DNA from: Melastoma dodecandrum
Lineage: Eukaryota; Streptophyta; Magnoliopsida; Myrtales; Melastomataceae
Direction of reading: 5' to 3'
Assembly: GCA_029817715.1 (NCBI GenBank)
Contig: JARUPY010000533.1
Span: 1,756,001-1,820,000, forward strand
Length of the DNA: 64,000 bases
Part shown: positions 34,163 through 49,409 of the stretch, in pieces
Position numbering within the stretch: the stretch's first letter is position 1
Layout: every line of letters begins with the position of its first letter
The notes under the pieces: model-generated
Databases searched by the model: none
Seen by the model: the letters and a program-made list of their open reading frames with translations, nothing else
Told to the model about the DNA's origin: nothing
Made by a program: the position numbers and the translations under genes

Positions 34163-35413
34163 CTAAAACCTAGACTTCTTGTGTCTAGGAATATACGTGT
34201 ATGAGCTTCCCCTTTTCTGGTGATCACCATTTCGAGGTGGTAGATTTCTATTTATGTTCGGTTTGATTCTAGTGTGGTCCCATCGTTCCCGATCATATGA
34301 GTTACCAGCAACTCCCTGCGACCTTCTGTCTTGCAAACCTCTCTTGTCCTGAATTTGTTGGGTGCGCCAAGAATTAGCATCTCGATCCAACTGCCACTGC
34401 TTTGGGTAGTTCTGGCGTGAAGAGCTATGCTGGGGATTACCCCATCCTTTGTCGTTCTGAAACATTGCATTCTCAAAACGCTGTTCCTGAGGACAACCGT
34501 CACTGTTATCGTTGGGTTGGTCTTCCCAGCGACTCCAGCTCGAATGTTTGGCAATATCGCCCCATTCGCTGTGCTTGTTGCTGAGTTCCCATGGATCACC
34601 CCAGCCTACGTCATTGACATCATCTTTCTGGGCAGTCGATCTCCAATCCTGAATCTTCAAACTCCCGTCATGTTGCTTCCCGCATCTTTCCCATGGATCA
34701 TCAATGACAGGTTCTCCACTCGTGCCAGCTGCATTGTTCATCTCATCGGGGTTGAAATATTCCCGATCGAGTTCCTTGACTAGCTCCGGATCAATGACCT
34801 GATTCCAATTTACTCGATCGATATGCAAATCTGGATCGGGGAGAGGAATGTCGCAGTTAGATCCATTGATAGCAGCCCAAAAGCGTTGCTTAGCATTTCG
34901 AAAAGCCTCTTCACCCGCCCTATCGTCCCAATGCAGTATTGTGTCGTGATAGTCCAAGAGAGTCTTGGAGAAAACCACCTTTCCCCAGGGGATCAATCCA
35001 ATCACCTTGCAAAATTCCTTCTCCCAGGAAGGCACGTTATCTGGGTCGACGAAACCACAGGAGAACCAGTTAGGACATTCCATTTCCATCGATGAAAAAT
35101 GATGCAATGAAACGGTTTGACAAAATCCACCAGCAAGAACGATGCTTCATCCTTCGAAAACATAAATCTTATCTACTCAAACCACACTCCGCCCTATCAA
35201 TCGTCGAATCTCACCCGCCAATTGATCAACGGCGGAAAGCAAGAAGGGAAGGCAGGAAGAATTCGAATTAACGGAAGAGCGTCGAGGAAGCAAAGCCTCT
35301 GGGAACTCACCGGCGGCGTCATCGTATCTGTGGCTCGTGCTCTCGTTGTAGAGGTATCGGTTTGGATCGAACTTCCTCCTGGGGATCCGGCGGCGTTCCT
35401 TCCAACCGCCCAT
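34163..35413 (-). CDS. Conserved plant protein of unknown function, tryptophan/aspartate-rich
   Basis: Exon 1 is 35413-35311 and exon 2 is 35040-34163 (981 nt, 326 aa). I chose the acceptor at 35041 because it alone keeps the frame from exon 1, giving HRYDDAADNVPSWEKEFC; reading straight through exon 2 from the ATG at 35107 also gives an open frame but would leave exon 1 unjoined. The head (MGGWKERRRIPRRKFDPNRYLY) is basic. The middle (VPSWEKEFC, IPWGKVVFSK, GEEAFRNAKQRFWAAING) looks like a folded conserved plant domain. The C-terminal half has repeated tryptophan motifs (DDPWERC, VGWGDPWE, SEWGD, SSWSRWED, KGWGNPQ) and an Arg-rich end HKKSRF. I know no function for it. TGGGCY-type elements lie 145-170 bp upstream. 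Confidence 0.72.
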
Positions 35414-35556
35414 GGCCCAGCGACCTCGACGACGCCCCCTTCCTATAGGGAAAGACGGAGAGAGAGATGGGATCGGACAGACGACCGACTTGAAATCGGA
35501 CTGCGTCGTGTCGGCTCGTCAAAATAACAGGCCGAGAACGACGTCATCTGACCCAA

Positions 35557-35585
35557 TGGGCCGAAGCCCATAATAGTATCGGCCC
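35557..35585 (-). promoter_or_regulatory. Cluster of site II-like TGGGCY elements
   Basis: TGGGCC at 35557, AGCCCA (TGGGCT on the minus strand) at 35565 and GGCCC at 35581, about 145-170 bp upstream of the minus-strand start codon at 35413. TCP-bound site II elements are common in promoters of growth-linked housekeeping genes. Confidence 0.45.
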
Positions 35586-38500
35586 GACTCTAGGAAAACT
35601 TGTCCCCAAACCAAATCACTAAAATTTCCAATGTTGTAATAATTTCTGGCATGTATCCATTGGTCAAGACAAGAGGGGTAATATTAATATGATGAGAATA
35701 CTTCATTAAGGGCAACGAAATGGTCAAGAAGACTAGGGGTTGACAAAATGGACACCCCTCCCTCCGTAATGTAGATTTGCCAAACGAAACAAAGGCGATG
35801 AGGTCTTTTTCTGTTGGTGGGGGTGGCTTTTGAGATCACGACAACCGAGAACACTTGACCTTAGTTTTGTCCGACCGAACACCTGTCCGAACACGAGTTT
35901 CGTAACGTGGGGGGGAGTGTGATCATTCGAAGAAGACGCATGTGGGAGTGAGAGTCTTCTTCTCCAGTCACATTGAATCTTATCGCCACGAGATTAGATT
36001 GAGGAGTTTTCCCTTTTGCCCACCGTAGGAGAGGGACGTGTCGTGAACGTGTAAACAGTAAACACACAAAAGACGTTCCATGGTGGTTGCCGGTGGATGG
36101 GGGAAATGACCTGAACAACCCACACATTTTTAAGATTTCGTGTTTGACTGCCCCCCCACCCCTGCTTTTCCTGAACAATTGGCTATAATTCCTTCCACCT
36201 CGCCTCCTAGTAAGACATCTATGCTTCTCTTTTCCTTCCTTTTTTATTTTGTTTTTTAGCAGTCGATTCGATACACATCATCCACAAAAGTGGGCGACAC
36301 ACGTAAAAAGAAAGGGAAAAAAAGCAATGGAGGAGAAGCAAACTTGCATGGGATTGGCCCATTGAATTGAAGTTCCTACTCATCATCGGCTCAAGACTTT
36401 CAAACCCTTTCCCGACCATTTCTAAAGCACTTGCCCCACCACCGCCTAAGGAAAAAAAACCACGGGTTTCCTCTTAACATGGGTTTTGTTCTCTATTACC
36501 ATCTGTTTTGTGTTGTCGTGGAAAGTACCCGAATGAGCAAGCGCACAGGGTCGCTGCTCGAATCTTAATCTCTTACTCAGCTTGGCCAAGATGGTGTGAC
36601 ACAGGGGCAATGGAGTAGTAGGGAGGAGAAGAGAACTTGGGATTATTGCTGCCAGATCCTCCCCTCCTACTCCTGGAAAGATAGATGCTCTGGGGCGGTG
36701 GCGGTCAACTACGCAATTGAAGTTGCAGTTCAACAACCATATTTTCTGACTGACCCCCCGTCGGCCATGGGATGTAATCTGCATTTATGTCTCGAGATAA
36801 GATTTTGTCCGGAGATAAGGAAGCATTGGTAGATGCCATGTGCCCATGCTCTATACCTTGGAAAGAAATGGGAGATGCATCTTTTTATCATGCTTCTTTT
36901 CTTCTCCTGTCAGTTCCTCAAAAGTTAAAAAAACAACGGCAACAAGTTGGACACAGTTATTGCAGCACATTTTACAATTCAAAGCATGTGAGTGTGTGGC
37001 GAGGTGTGAAGACAAAGAAGGCACACAGATTATATGCTGACAAGATAAAAAGAAAAGCACACAAGAGAAACATGATAAGAAGGGATCCAAATCTCATCTC
37101 CAGCCTCAAAAAGAGATTTTTTTTCCTAGGCAGCAGAGGCAACTCACTTCTGCTACCCACCCACCCACAACATGGCAAATTCAATTACTAAACCATCTGC
37201 ACAACCACTTAACTGAACCTACACTAAACAAGGATCAACTCAGTTCATTCCTTTCTTTCACCCTTCCTCATGTCGACACGGCCGAGAATGACCGTGTCGT
37301 TTTTTCGATCATCGATTCGACGCGGCGTGCTCTTCTTCCAAAAAGGCTCTCCAATGTGAACCCCACATCCGCCGCCCTCCCGATCCTCTATTAATCACAG
37401 GGTCCCTTTAGGATTGATTATTCAAAATATTTGGACTAATCATCCTCTCTTTAGGGATTACCCCCCCAACATGTCATGATGGGGAGACCAAAGAGGCCCA
37501 CCACCCTTAGGAGACCACCAGTGTGTGTCAAACAAAATTATCACCATCATGAACTATAATGAGGATTATGGTCGGTTTCCTTCCAGAAAGCGTGTAATCA
37601 AAATTAGGTTATTGACCACAAACAAAGGGGAAAAGTAGCAGAAAGATGATGGGAAAGAGTTCACACACACACAGACACAGAGGCTGTTGACCCAGGTCAA
37701 AATAAAGCAGACCAACACTAGTGCCCATGAGATTTAAATATCAAATGATTTAGAATCATGGTATAATAGACAAGTCCAAGATTATGTCGCTGAGGCTTCT
37801 CTCTCATCAATCTTTGTCACTAGTGGAGATTTCCCTGTCAGGAACTCAGGAAATACTCAAATCTAAGCAACCAGATACGGAGGGAGGAATCCATGCAAGG
37901 ATAAGTGATGCCAGAAGAGATCATTGTATTAAGGGCCAATTAATGGTCAAATACAATGGCGGCTTTGGCTCCCTGTCCGCCACAAGGAGAGATGACTATA
38001 TAAAAAGAAGAGGTAGAAGCACAATGATAACAAGTCTTTCCTACTTTTTTTCTTTTATGAGCCCACGTTGGTGTTTTCTATTTAGAAATCCATTACAGAC
38101 AAATTCATTGGTTATTACCTTTTCAGAACAAAACCAAACCACTTTCTCACCACCTACATCCTAACTTTAGAACAAGGAAGATTTAACAGATCCTCGCTAT
38201 TCTCAATTAATAAACCTACCCCACCACAGCACTAAATGGAGAATCTTGCTGGGACACATCCTCGAGCCACTTGGACACCGACTAAAGCTAAGCATAATCC
38301 TTTACTGACGCGTTTAACATTAGAAACTTGCAGAATACTTTCACGAAAATAAATTATTGAAAGAAAACGCCATGTGGGAGTTCAAAGATTAATATAATCA
38401 TAAGATTGACCCTTTAAGGAAACTGATAATTTAAGCAGGCATCGGTTGGAACAAAGAGAAAAGCCACAGATGTAAAGCCGGAAGCAACCAAGTAATTCAT

Positions 38501-39453
38501 CACCCTGCTGGAGGAGAAACGAGGCAGCAATTCCCATATAGAAAATGGATGACAGGATATCAGTAGTTCTGCAATGATCAACATAAAGGACAATCCAGTG
38601 AAGGAAAGAACTCAATAAAGGACAAGGGCGTAGTACCTTTAATTTTGATAAGGACGGACGATTTGGAAAGTAATGAGCAACAGGGCTAACACCATAGGCA
38701 AGGGTAAAGAGCATCTCCTAGTCAGAGCTACTTCCCAGCAGCCAACGAATCTTCCACCCCAGCAAGGTGGACCAGGAATGGTGTCCCCAGCACAAGCCAA
38801 TCAACGCCTTCCCACCCACAAAGTGCACAGAGCCATTGATAAATCACGTGACCCCATATGGGTCATGGACCCGGGTGGCCATTGCCTCAGCATGCAAAAG
38901 AATCAAAGCTGGCCCGGGCGGTCTCTCTCCCCAGATTTGCACTTGGATTCGCAATGTTAGTGTCAGTGGCACAACAAAGGGATTTTTTTGAAGCATCTGT
39001 GTAGGACTTGACTGCTCGGGTATCTGAGGGAAGATACTCTCTGGTATTGTATGCTCATTCCAGAGGGAGAGTGTCTCTATTCGATATATTGGAAACGACT
39101 GCTTAACGCTGTTAAATAGGAAACCAACCAGGTAAAGGCTTGTCTGGGAGTTAAAAAAAGAAGGAAAAGAAAAGGTGGCAAATGTGGTTGTCACTGTGTA
39201 AAAAGGAAAAAAAAGGGAAAAGATTTGTAGAGATCTTGCTTTCCTGTGAGGTTTCCCCCCTCAAGTTCGGTTTAAGGTCGGATGGCATCATTCGCTTTCC
39301 CTCATCCTATAAGTTAGAGAACAACAAGCAAGAACTAAAAACAAAATCAACCAAAAAAGCATCTTCCCCCACCTAAGTTGGCAGTCTACTTACGTGTTCT
39401 CCCTAACGAGGACTGGTTGACTTTGCCCTCCCACCCCCCCATGCCTTTCTCCC
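35586..39453. other. Long intergenic region, no gene seen
   Basis: Nearly 4 kb with only short chance open frames. An (AC)n-like stretch lies near 37660-37675, a G-box-containing TCACGTGACC near 38844, and a CCCATATGGG palindrome at about 38853. The right end is the cytokinin dehydrogenase promoter. Confidence 0.45.
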
Positions 39454-39461
39454 TTTAAATA
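39454..39461 (+). promoter_or_regulatory. TATA box of the cytokinin dehydrogenase gene
   Basis: TTTAAATA about 47-54 bp upstream of the start codon at 39508, implying a leader of only about 20 nt. Confidence 0.55.
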
Positions 39462-39507
39462 CCAGGACCTCACTTGATGCTTCCATAGAAACGTGAGAAA
39501 TATAGCA

Positions 39508-41780
<2,273 letters not shown>

Positions 41781-44482
41781 ATGGCATTAACTGCTCCGCA
41801 TATTTATTATACTAGAAAGAGGAGGACTTTCGCCTACATGGGGGAGGAATCTCCAGGAATCCCCAAAACCAAAATACCGTAGATTATTGCCGACAAGAAT
41901 TGTAAATACAAGTCCTTTGTATCTTTCATTCATTGCAAATATCATCTACCAACCACTACTTTGCCTAGAAAACATGCAGCCATATAAGAGACTTGGAATA
42001 ACCTATTCATGATCATTGTACTGTATATTTTTTACCAGACAAATATAGCAAAGTTAGCAACATTTGCTGTTATTGACATCGATACATCATAAGATAGGAT
42101 CAGCATATGTAAAGACAAGGGTGGACATACATTAAGAAATCCAAATTATATATATTATCAGGTCAGAAATAGAATTACTCTGCCAAAATTATCCCCAGAA
42201 AGATATTGGGGGTATGGAAACATTCACCAGCTTTATATCTACAGGGGGTCCCGGCTATAAAAAAAGCATATATTGGTAATTCTTGGGGTGCGAGTAATTT
42301 ACAGAAGATACTGCAGCTAAAGCAAGTGCAGAATAGCCTCATATTCCATCAGAAGTTTTCTTGATCGCCGCAGTCCCCTGTTCTCAAACAAGTTTTAAGA
42401 TATGTGAAAGCTTGACTCAACCAGGAATCATCGGGAAAAAAAAATAGTTTTTGCAATATCCGCAGCTCGGGGACACGAAGCACCACCAGCACTGCTAAAA
42501 ACAGTAAGTTTCCTCCATTAGTCCATTCACATGCGTCTTCAACATTAGTATTGAATTAAGAAATGGAGCCAGCATATCAAAAGCAACAGAAATTCTGAAA
42601 CTTCCAAAGACGCATTAAAGGACGCTGGTGCACCATCAGCACCATGCATACTTTCTCATGCGTCATTATGTAAAACTTCATTCTCAGCACTCAAAAGATG
42701 TGGCCATAGAATTCAAAGTTTCTTCGAAGTTTTCCAGAAAGGATCAACTATTTTTCAGAGTACTAGTTTTCCAAATAGTAATCGTAAGTAATGAGAGTTC
42801 TTTTATCAAAATTGCTAGCCAGAATTCATGTGAAAGTGACACACAAATGGATTTTAGATACTAAGCATTTTGCTGGAACTGCTTAAGAAGATGTTGCTTT
42901 ATGAGGTGACAATGCAGATCCTGTCGGAAAATCAGAAAACAAACTTTCACAAAACCTGTCAGTATAAGCATCTAACAAGGATAGCAGGCTATCGTCCAAA
43001 TACAGCCACTAAAACAGCATCCACTCAAACTAGATTCTGGGGCCAACATGAAGAAACATTGCTCTGTTTAGGACTACCATCACTATAAAAGAGACAGTGA
43101 CAGCAGACAAATGAGAAATTTCGTCCTAGCATGTCCATCAAAATGAGCTATTCCAAATTCAAATGATGATCAGTGTGCCTTTATGCATAGGGTGCTACCG
43201 AGATTGTTGACGCACATCAAGCAAGTTGCCAAAATGATGACTGGACAATGACTCGATAAGAATCTCAAAGCATCGTGCGTCATGTCAAGAACCAGTAATC
43301 CTTTGGCTTTACTTGTATAGGGTTTCGCCATTCCTGAATACAAACATTACAGCCATCATCGCCAACTGCACGCATATACTTGCAAGACTCCGAGATGTCC
43401 GACCACAGAAACTAAGAGGGGCGGGCATTAGAAGATTGTCTAACAAGGGCCCATGGAGATCTAAAGAAAACTTCCAAACAAATTGACATTGGAATCTCAC
43501 AGACATTGAATTAGCCAGAGCAAGCAAAGATGATGGAGAACAAATTTGAGATGCGCCTAAGTGAAGTCCCTCCTTATCTTTCACAACAGCTATCCCAACT
43601 AGTCAATACAGGACACAAGGCATCACAAATTATGATGATCGCATGACATGTAGCGACGAAAACATATGCCGTGACCCGACAAACACAAGGACACCCACCA
43701 CCAAACCAAGATTTCCCATCCTTGCCACTAAAACTGACTCCTCAAGACAGACTCACATACCTACCAAGAATAGAATTAGCCGGCTTTCAACCGCCAATGC
43801 AAAGTCCCGAGTAATTACCACATTGCGAATCTTGCCCGGGGGGTCTCGCTGGGGTTTCCTTGCAACTCAAGCTAACACTGCGCCAGTAAAAGAAAAAGGA
43901 AGAAAACCCTATGAAGAGGATCGGTAGCTCCTTCCCCCGGTAAATAGAAAGGGTTTCAAATCAACGGCTCTCTTGAGGCGAGAAGCGTGGGAAACTCGTG
44001 AATCGAAGCCTTCCAAACTTCAATCACAGATAAATAAACCGAAGCCCAACTGGCTGAAGCACTCCCCCATTTCGCAAGCCCATTTGAACTCAACAATGAA
44101 TTGACATCTGGCCGACTCAAATCCATCGCCGACTCCTTTCTTACAACATACGACACCCGCAGACGCCATCGATCTTGATTTTGACCCCCTCGTTTTGTTT
44201 CAAGCGTTCTGGCGGCATACAGGAATCAAACCTCCTTCTTCCCAACCCAATTCCCAAGGCTTGCTTTCGATTGACAAGCCGCTTGAGGGACGGAGATACC
44301 GAAAGAAGGCGCCGTTCTTCGCATAACGAAAATCCCACTTCCCATTGATTCAACAAATCTAGCCTGCGCAGTGAAGTTTGCCAATTGGCGGCGTTCTAGG
44401 AAGTTGTTGTATTCTTGTAATGTACTTGTAAGTTTGATCGGTGGTAGGTTCGAGGTTCGGATTGTCGGAATCCCACGAGAAG
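41781..44482. other. Intergenic region, no gene seen
   Basis: CKX 3' region at the left, then 2.5 kb of non-coding sequence with short open frames on both strands that look like chance (for example 43643-43927). The right end is the leader of the glycerol-3-phosphate dehydrogenase gene. Confidence 0.4.
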
Positions 44483-46593
44483 ATGGTCGACCAGTCCGAC
44501 GGGGTGTCGACTCGCGTGTACTCTAATGGGCCGATCCCCTTAAACGGGTCGGTCGAGGAGAAACTCGATGAGCTTCGCGCGTTATTGGGAAAAGCGGATG
44601 GGGATCCGTTGAGGATAGTAGGGGTAGGTGCCGGTGCTTGGGGTAGTGTTTTCATAGCCATGCTTCAGGAATGTTATGGCTCCTTTAGGGAGAAGGTCTT
44701 GATCAGGATTTGGAGGAGACCTGGGAGGTCGGTGGATAAGTCTACAGCTGAGCACCTGTTCGAGGTGATCAATGCTAGGGAAGATGTGTTGAGGAGACTT
44801 ATCAGGCGATGCGCGTACTTGAAGTACGTCGAGGCGAGGTTGGGTGATAGGACGCTTCACGCTGATGAAATCTTGAAAGACGGGTTCTGTTTGAACATGA
44901 TCGACACCCCGCTGTGCCCCTTGAAAGTTGTGACCAACTTGCAGGAGGCTGTGTGGGATGCTGATATAGTGGTGAATGGTTTGCCTTCAACAGAGACGAG
45001 GGAGGTGTTCGAGGAAATCAAGAAGTATTGGAAGGAGAGAATAGCCATGCCCGTCATTATTTCGCTGGCGAAGGGTGTGGAGGCGGAGTTGGAACCAGAG
45101 CCACGTGTGATAACCCCCACTCAAATGATCAGCCGAGCAAGTATGCATTTGCAAAATTTAATTTCTACTGTAACCATTTGTTGCTGTTCTGTTCCGTTGT
45201 CGGTAATCAGTCTCTTTTCCTAACATTCTTAATGGTTATCTTGTTCTTATGTTGATCGATTGATTTAAGGATTTGATGCGAATACCTTTATTCTGCCTTG
45301 ATCAAAGGAAGACGGTCGCTCAGTGGTTTCCATTGTTTTCCAGGATGTCTTGGATAACGCTTTCCATTATTGTTAGAGGAGGAAACTTAGGCTCGAGACT
45401 ATATATTCAGTCCACGTGGTTGTTAGACCAAAGTATTTGTCGTATACGGCAGCTTTCCCTTATGGCTGTTCATCCCGGATTTTTATCTTATGTTCTGTCG
45501 TGAATTGCCTTTAACTCATAGGTTTATGCTCCTCTCTTTCCTCAATTATGTTTCTCAGCTGGAGTTCCACTGGAGAATATCCTCTATCTTGGAGGGCCAA
45601 ATATTGCCTCTGAGATATACAACAAAGAATACGCCAATGCAAGAATTTGCGGATCAGACAAGTGGAGGAAGGCTTTGGCCAGTTTCTTGAGACAGCCCCA
45701 CTTCATTGTATGGGATAATGGCGATCTTGTCACTCATGAAGTTATGGGCGGGTTGAAGAACGTATATGCCATTGGAGCAGGTAGAAAGATGCTTATATGC
45801 ATGGACTTCTCCATGATACCCATACTGTTGTTGGATTTAAGTGTCTAAAAACTTGGTACCTACAGGTATGGTTGCAACACTAACGAAGGAAAGTGCCACC
45901 AGCAAGGCAGTGTATTTTGCCCATTGTACATCAGAGATGATATTCATCACGCATTTGTTAGCGGAGGACCCTGAGAAGCTTGCGGGGCCTTTATTGGCTG
46001 ACACATACGTAACCTTGCTCAAAGGTCGCAATGCATGGTATGGACAAAAGTTAGCCAGTGGGGAAGTAAATCTCGAAATGGGGGACAATATCAAAGGGAA
46101 GGGAATGATTCAGGTATCGACTAATGCTGTTCCGGCTTTGTCACTTCATTGTGATATTGCCGGGCAGAGTAGAGTTTGTCAATTATAGCTTCATGGACTG
46201 TTTGGGTGTCCGCCAGAGCCATTGATCATTCCGGTGTTGGATCGCAGGGGGTTTCTGCGGTAAAAGCATTTTACGAGCTTTTGAGTCAGTCGTCCTTGAG
46301 CATGTTACATCCGAAAGAGAAAAGAACCATAGCTCCGGTGGAGCTGTGTCCCATTCTGAAGATGCTACACAGCATACTAATCCTGAGGTAGGATCAATGT
46401 GTTAGCCTGACGTGAAAAAACATACAGCCTATTTGAAGTGACTGACCGGTGTGATTTTTGGCGCAGGGAGTGCCCCCCGGAAGCTATCCTCGTGGCATTG
46501 AGGGATGAATCGATGAACGACCCCAGGGAACGAATAGAGATGGCACAGAGCCACGTATTCTACAGGCCATCGTTGCTTGGCCAACAACCTTGA
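44483..46593 (+). CDS. GPDHC1: NAD-dependent glycerol-3-phosphate dehydrogenase, cytosolic GPDHC1-like
   Basis: Interconverts dihydroxyacetone phosphate and glycerol-3-phosphate with NADH; the cytosolic plant form takes part in the glycerol-3-phosphate redox shuttle. Exons 44483-45140, 45559-45780, 45866-46113, 46248-46387, 46467-46593; sum 1395 nt, 464 aa, close to Arabidopsis GPDHC1. The Rossmann motif [11 protein letters not shown], the block [24 protein letters not shown], [37 protein letters not shown] and the catalytic-domain runs [17 protein letters not shown] and [17 protein letters not shown] are near identical to the plant family. The C-terminus ends [11 protein letters not shown]. 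No transit peptide is visible. I start at the first ATG in frame (44483); the family often begins MVGS, and here the same position upstream reads GTG. Confidence 0.92.
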
Positions 46594-46988
46594 CGAGGAA
46601 ACAACTTCGATCCATCTGCCCGAAGATGCATCCCTGTGGTTTTTGTTTCACAAGAAAATGAAAATATAGCGTGTAATGATTTCGAGTTCCCTGCTTGCAT
46701 GCACGAAGGAGTGATATTTTAGCTGGTTCAGTTGCCGGAGTTTATCCACATCACATGGGAATGTGTTGGTTCAAGCAGCGAAGTCATAATCGGTTTTTGG
46801 ATTATCCAAAAATATGCCGTTATTCCGATCGACTTCGAATTAGCCCGCTCCGGCGGAAATAAAGAAATTTTAGGGCTTCATTGTGATTAATTGGTGAAAA
46901 TGGAATCACCAAAGCAAAAAAACGAAGCGGAGGATAGAAGTAAGGAAGTGCGGGCCGCGATCGAAAGTGGAAGAGGAGGAGCAGAATT
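46594..46988. other. Short intergenic region
   Basis: Holds the dehydrogenase 3' region and the promoter of the next plus-strand gene; nothing else seen. Confidence 0.4.
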
Positions 46989-48071
46989 ATGTCGTTGGTA
47001 GACTATGCTGCTTCTTCCGACGAAGACGACGACTTTCCCCAGGCCGATGATGGGGATCTGCCGCCGGTTCAGGGAGAAGCAGAGGAACAACAAGAAGCCC
47101 TCCCTGCGAAATCCCCACCTTCTACGAGGTTGCCCCCCCCCCCCCCCACCCCCTTCTCCCGGTCATTTCATCGTTGGCGAAGCTTTTGGATTGAGAGTTG
47201 CTTTGATTTTTATAGACGCAAGTTGCCTACCTTTTGAGTTGGTTCATGGTTTTGAGGATTTGGGTGGAGGGAGGCGACCCTTTAAACTGGTCACGAATGT
47301 AGTCATTGATTCGGAAGGGATTGGGCATTCTAGTTACTCGTCCCAGCTGCCGATTATCCGTTTTAGATTTGTGTTTCTGGCCTTCTGTAGGCAGCCCTTG
47401 CCTCCATCGGGGGATCGGCTGGATAATGCACGAGGGTTGCCTCCCCCCTCTTTCGAGAAGCTTCCGGATGCTTCCCTCCTATTGAATGATCTTGCCAGAT
47501 CGTCGTCCCTCTACAGTGGCAGCGATCATGCTTCACGGGTTGCTGCAGCCATGGCTGAAGGCCCGTCCCGTAAGAGGGAACCCCCGCTCTTGCCTTCTGC
47601 TGCCCTGCGCAACAAGGTTCCAAGGGGTAAGTTGCTACATACGAAGAGCGTGCCTGACACTGTTGGCGGAGTGTTGCTACCGCCCCAGCTTCGCGGAAGG
47701 TACGGTGCTTAAGTTGCCATGATAGCAAACTCCTGTGTGTTTTGCTGATGCCATTTGCACGAGTCATGATCAACACCAGTTTATTGATGCATGAGTTGAG
47801 GCTTTCTATGGTAGATTTCTTTCCTGTTGCCATACTTTGAACATATTCTCTCACGCTTCCGTCTTAAAATCATTGCTGCCTGTGCACCTAATGGGCCTTA
47901 AGTCCTGGCACTCTCACATATCTCGTATATAGGTTGTTTGTTATGTCTTGTCTGTTGATCGAACAATAGAAGATAAAGTTTTGGCATCTCACTTCTTTCA
48001 GGAGCAACGTGGTCACTGAAGATTTGGGCAAGCTATTCGTTAAAAGACACACTGAACCTCCATCTGGTTAA
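46989..48071 (+). CDS. Conserved plant protein of unknown function, acidic/proline-rich
   Basis: Three exons, 46989-47128, 47391-47699 and 48002-48071 (519 nt, 172 aa), all GT-AG with matching phases. The head is acidic (MSLVDYAASSDEDDDFPQ) and followed by Pro-rich sequence. A conserved core reads FEKLPDASLLLND, ASRVAAAMAEGPSRKRE, VPRGKLLHTKSVPDTVGGVLLPPQLRGRSNVVTEDLGKLFVKR. I recall plant proteins with the same SVPDTVGGVL-PPQL-GRSNVVTED core, all unnamed. It is probably nuclear and mostly disordered. The first intron starts with a C-rich tract (47131-47150). The function is unknown. Confidence 0.75.
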
Positions 48072-48342
48072 ACGCTCGCAGCTAACTGGGGAGAAGTCCG
48101 TTCTTCCTGCTTGCTAGCCTAAGCTTCTACTAAGATGGCGCCGAACCCCAATTCGCCTTCCTATCTAGGAAAGCGACTCATGTACTTGGTTCTTACTCTT
48201 AGCGACGAAACAGAATATGTCCCTTGGCTACAGTATAGGATGTAGTTCCCTGATCTATTTGGATCCCTTACTCCTTTATCGTAGACCGAATCTCGGGAGA
48301 CCTTTTGCCTGTTGGTAAAAGCTTTGTCTAATGCAGAACATT

Positions 48343-48358
48343 GGGGGGGGGGGGGGGG
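48343..48358 (+). repeat. G homopolymer
   Basis: About 16 uninterrupted G. Confidence 0.85.
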
Positions 48359-49380
48359 CCCTCTTCCTTTTTGTTCAAAATTCGTCGCCCAGCTGGATGG
48401 AAGCTGGTCGCCAGTCGCCATGGCCCTGCATCAAAGCATCTCTTGTTTTCTTTATCTTGGGCCAGGAAAAAGGGGATGGACTGCTAATTCCCATTCCCTG
48501 TTAGAAGAAAATCCAACTGAATGGGATATTTTGTTCTCCATTCTTGTCTCCTAACAATGCCCTCCTGGTTTCCAAAAAAATTAGTGATTTGATTTGAATA
48601 TCAAAAAAATGCAACCCACTTTCTTTCTTTCAAGTTCCTTCTACTAACTTTTTCTTGGGTTTATTCTCACTATCTTTCTCGGATAAAGCTAAGCTGTCCA
48701 CCCACCAATACCTTTGCGTTTTCCATCACAAGGCAAAAAAGGGGCTCCTTTTTTTCTAAATCTTGGGTAAAATAATTAAAAGGAAAAGGTCTTTGTTTGG
48801 GCTAAAAGAGAAAGGGAGGGGAGAAAGGGGCAAAGAAAATGGCCTTGAAAAAGTGAGGCGAGAATCCGAAATCTCGATGCTTTCTGTCTGGTTTTCTGTC
48901 AAACACTCACGGGTGGTGGGTGGTTCCCAAATGGAGAGATTCCTGCTTGCCTTGCTGTAAACCCCTTTGTCAAATTTCAGCCTGTTAGCATTTTGCACGC
49001 ATGCCACTGTCTCCTTCCAATTCTTCACCCTGATTTTATCATCGATTTTTTTTTTTATTTACCGTTTCTGTACTAAACTACAGAAACCTTTCAAAAGGAC
49101 AACTTGGCAGTGTCTATGCATGTCCAGAACACAAAATGTTGATGGCATTTGCAGCAGAGGAGGGCATCTTTACATCACATGGGTGCAATGAAAGGACCCA
49201 CAACCCAACCTGGCACAGCAATTGGATTTTTTTTTTTTAGGTCATGTTGTAGTTGTAGGCCAAACTTATATATACATGGTTGTGGATGGATTGTGTTTGG
49301 GGGGGGGGGGGTCCCATCCCAAAAGTCTTGTCGTCAGAACCCATGTGATGACATTATATATCACTGGGGGAGCACATTGG

Positions 49381-49409
49381 ACCACCACCACCACCACCAC
49401 CACCACCAC
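49381..49409 (+). repeat. (ACC)n microsatellite
   Basis: Nearly ten uninterrupted ACC units in non-coding sequence. Confidence 0.85.

Noticed and set aside
38844..38862. TCACGTGACC and CCCATATGGG near-palindromes in the CKX upstream region
   Set aside because: A G-box and a 10-bp palindrome are expected by chance in 4 kb, and they lie about 650 bp from the start codon.
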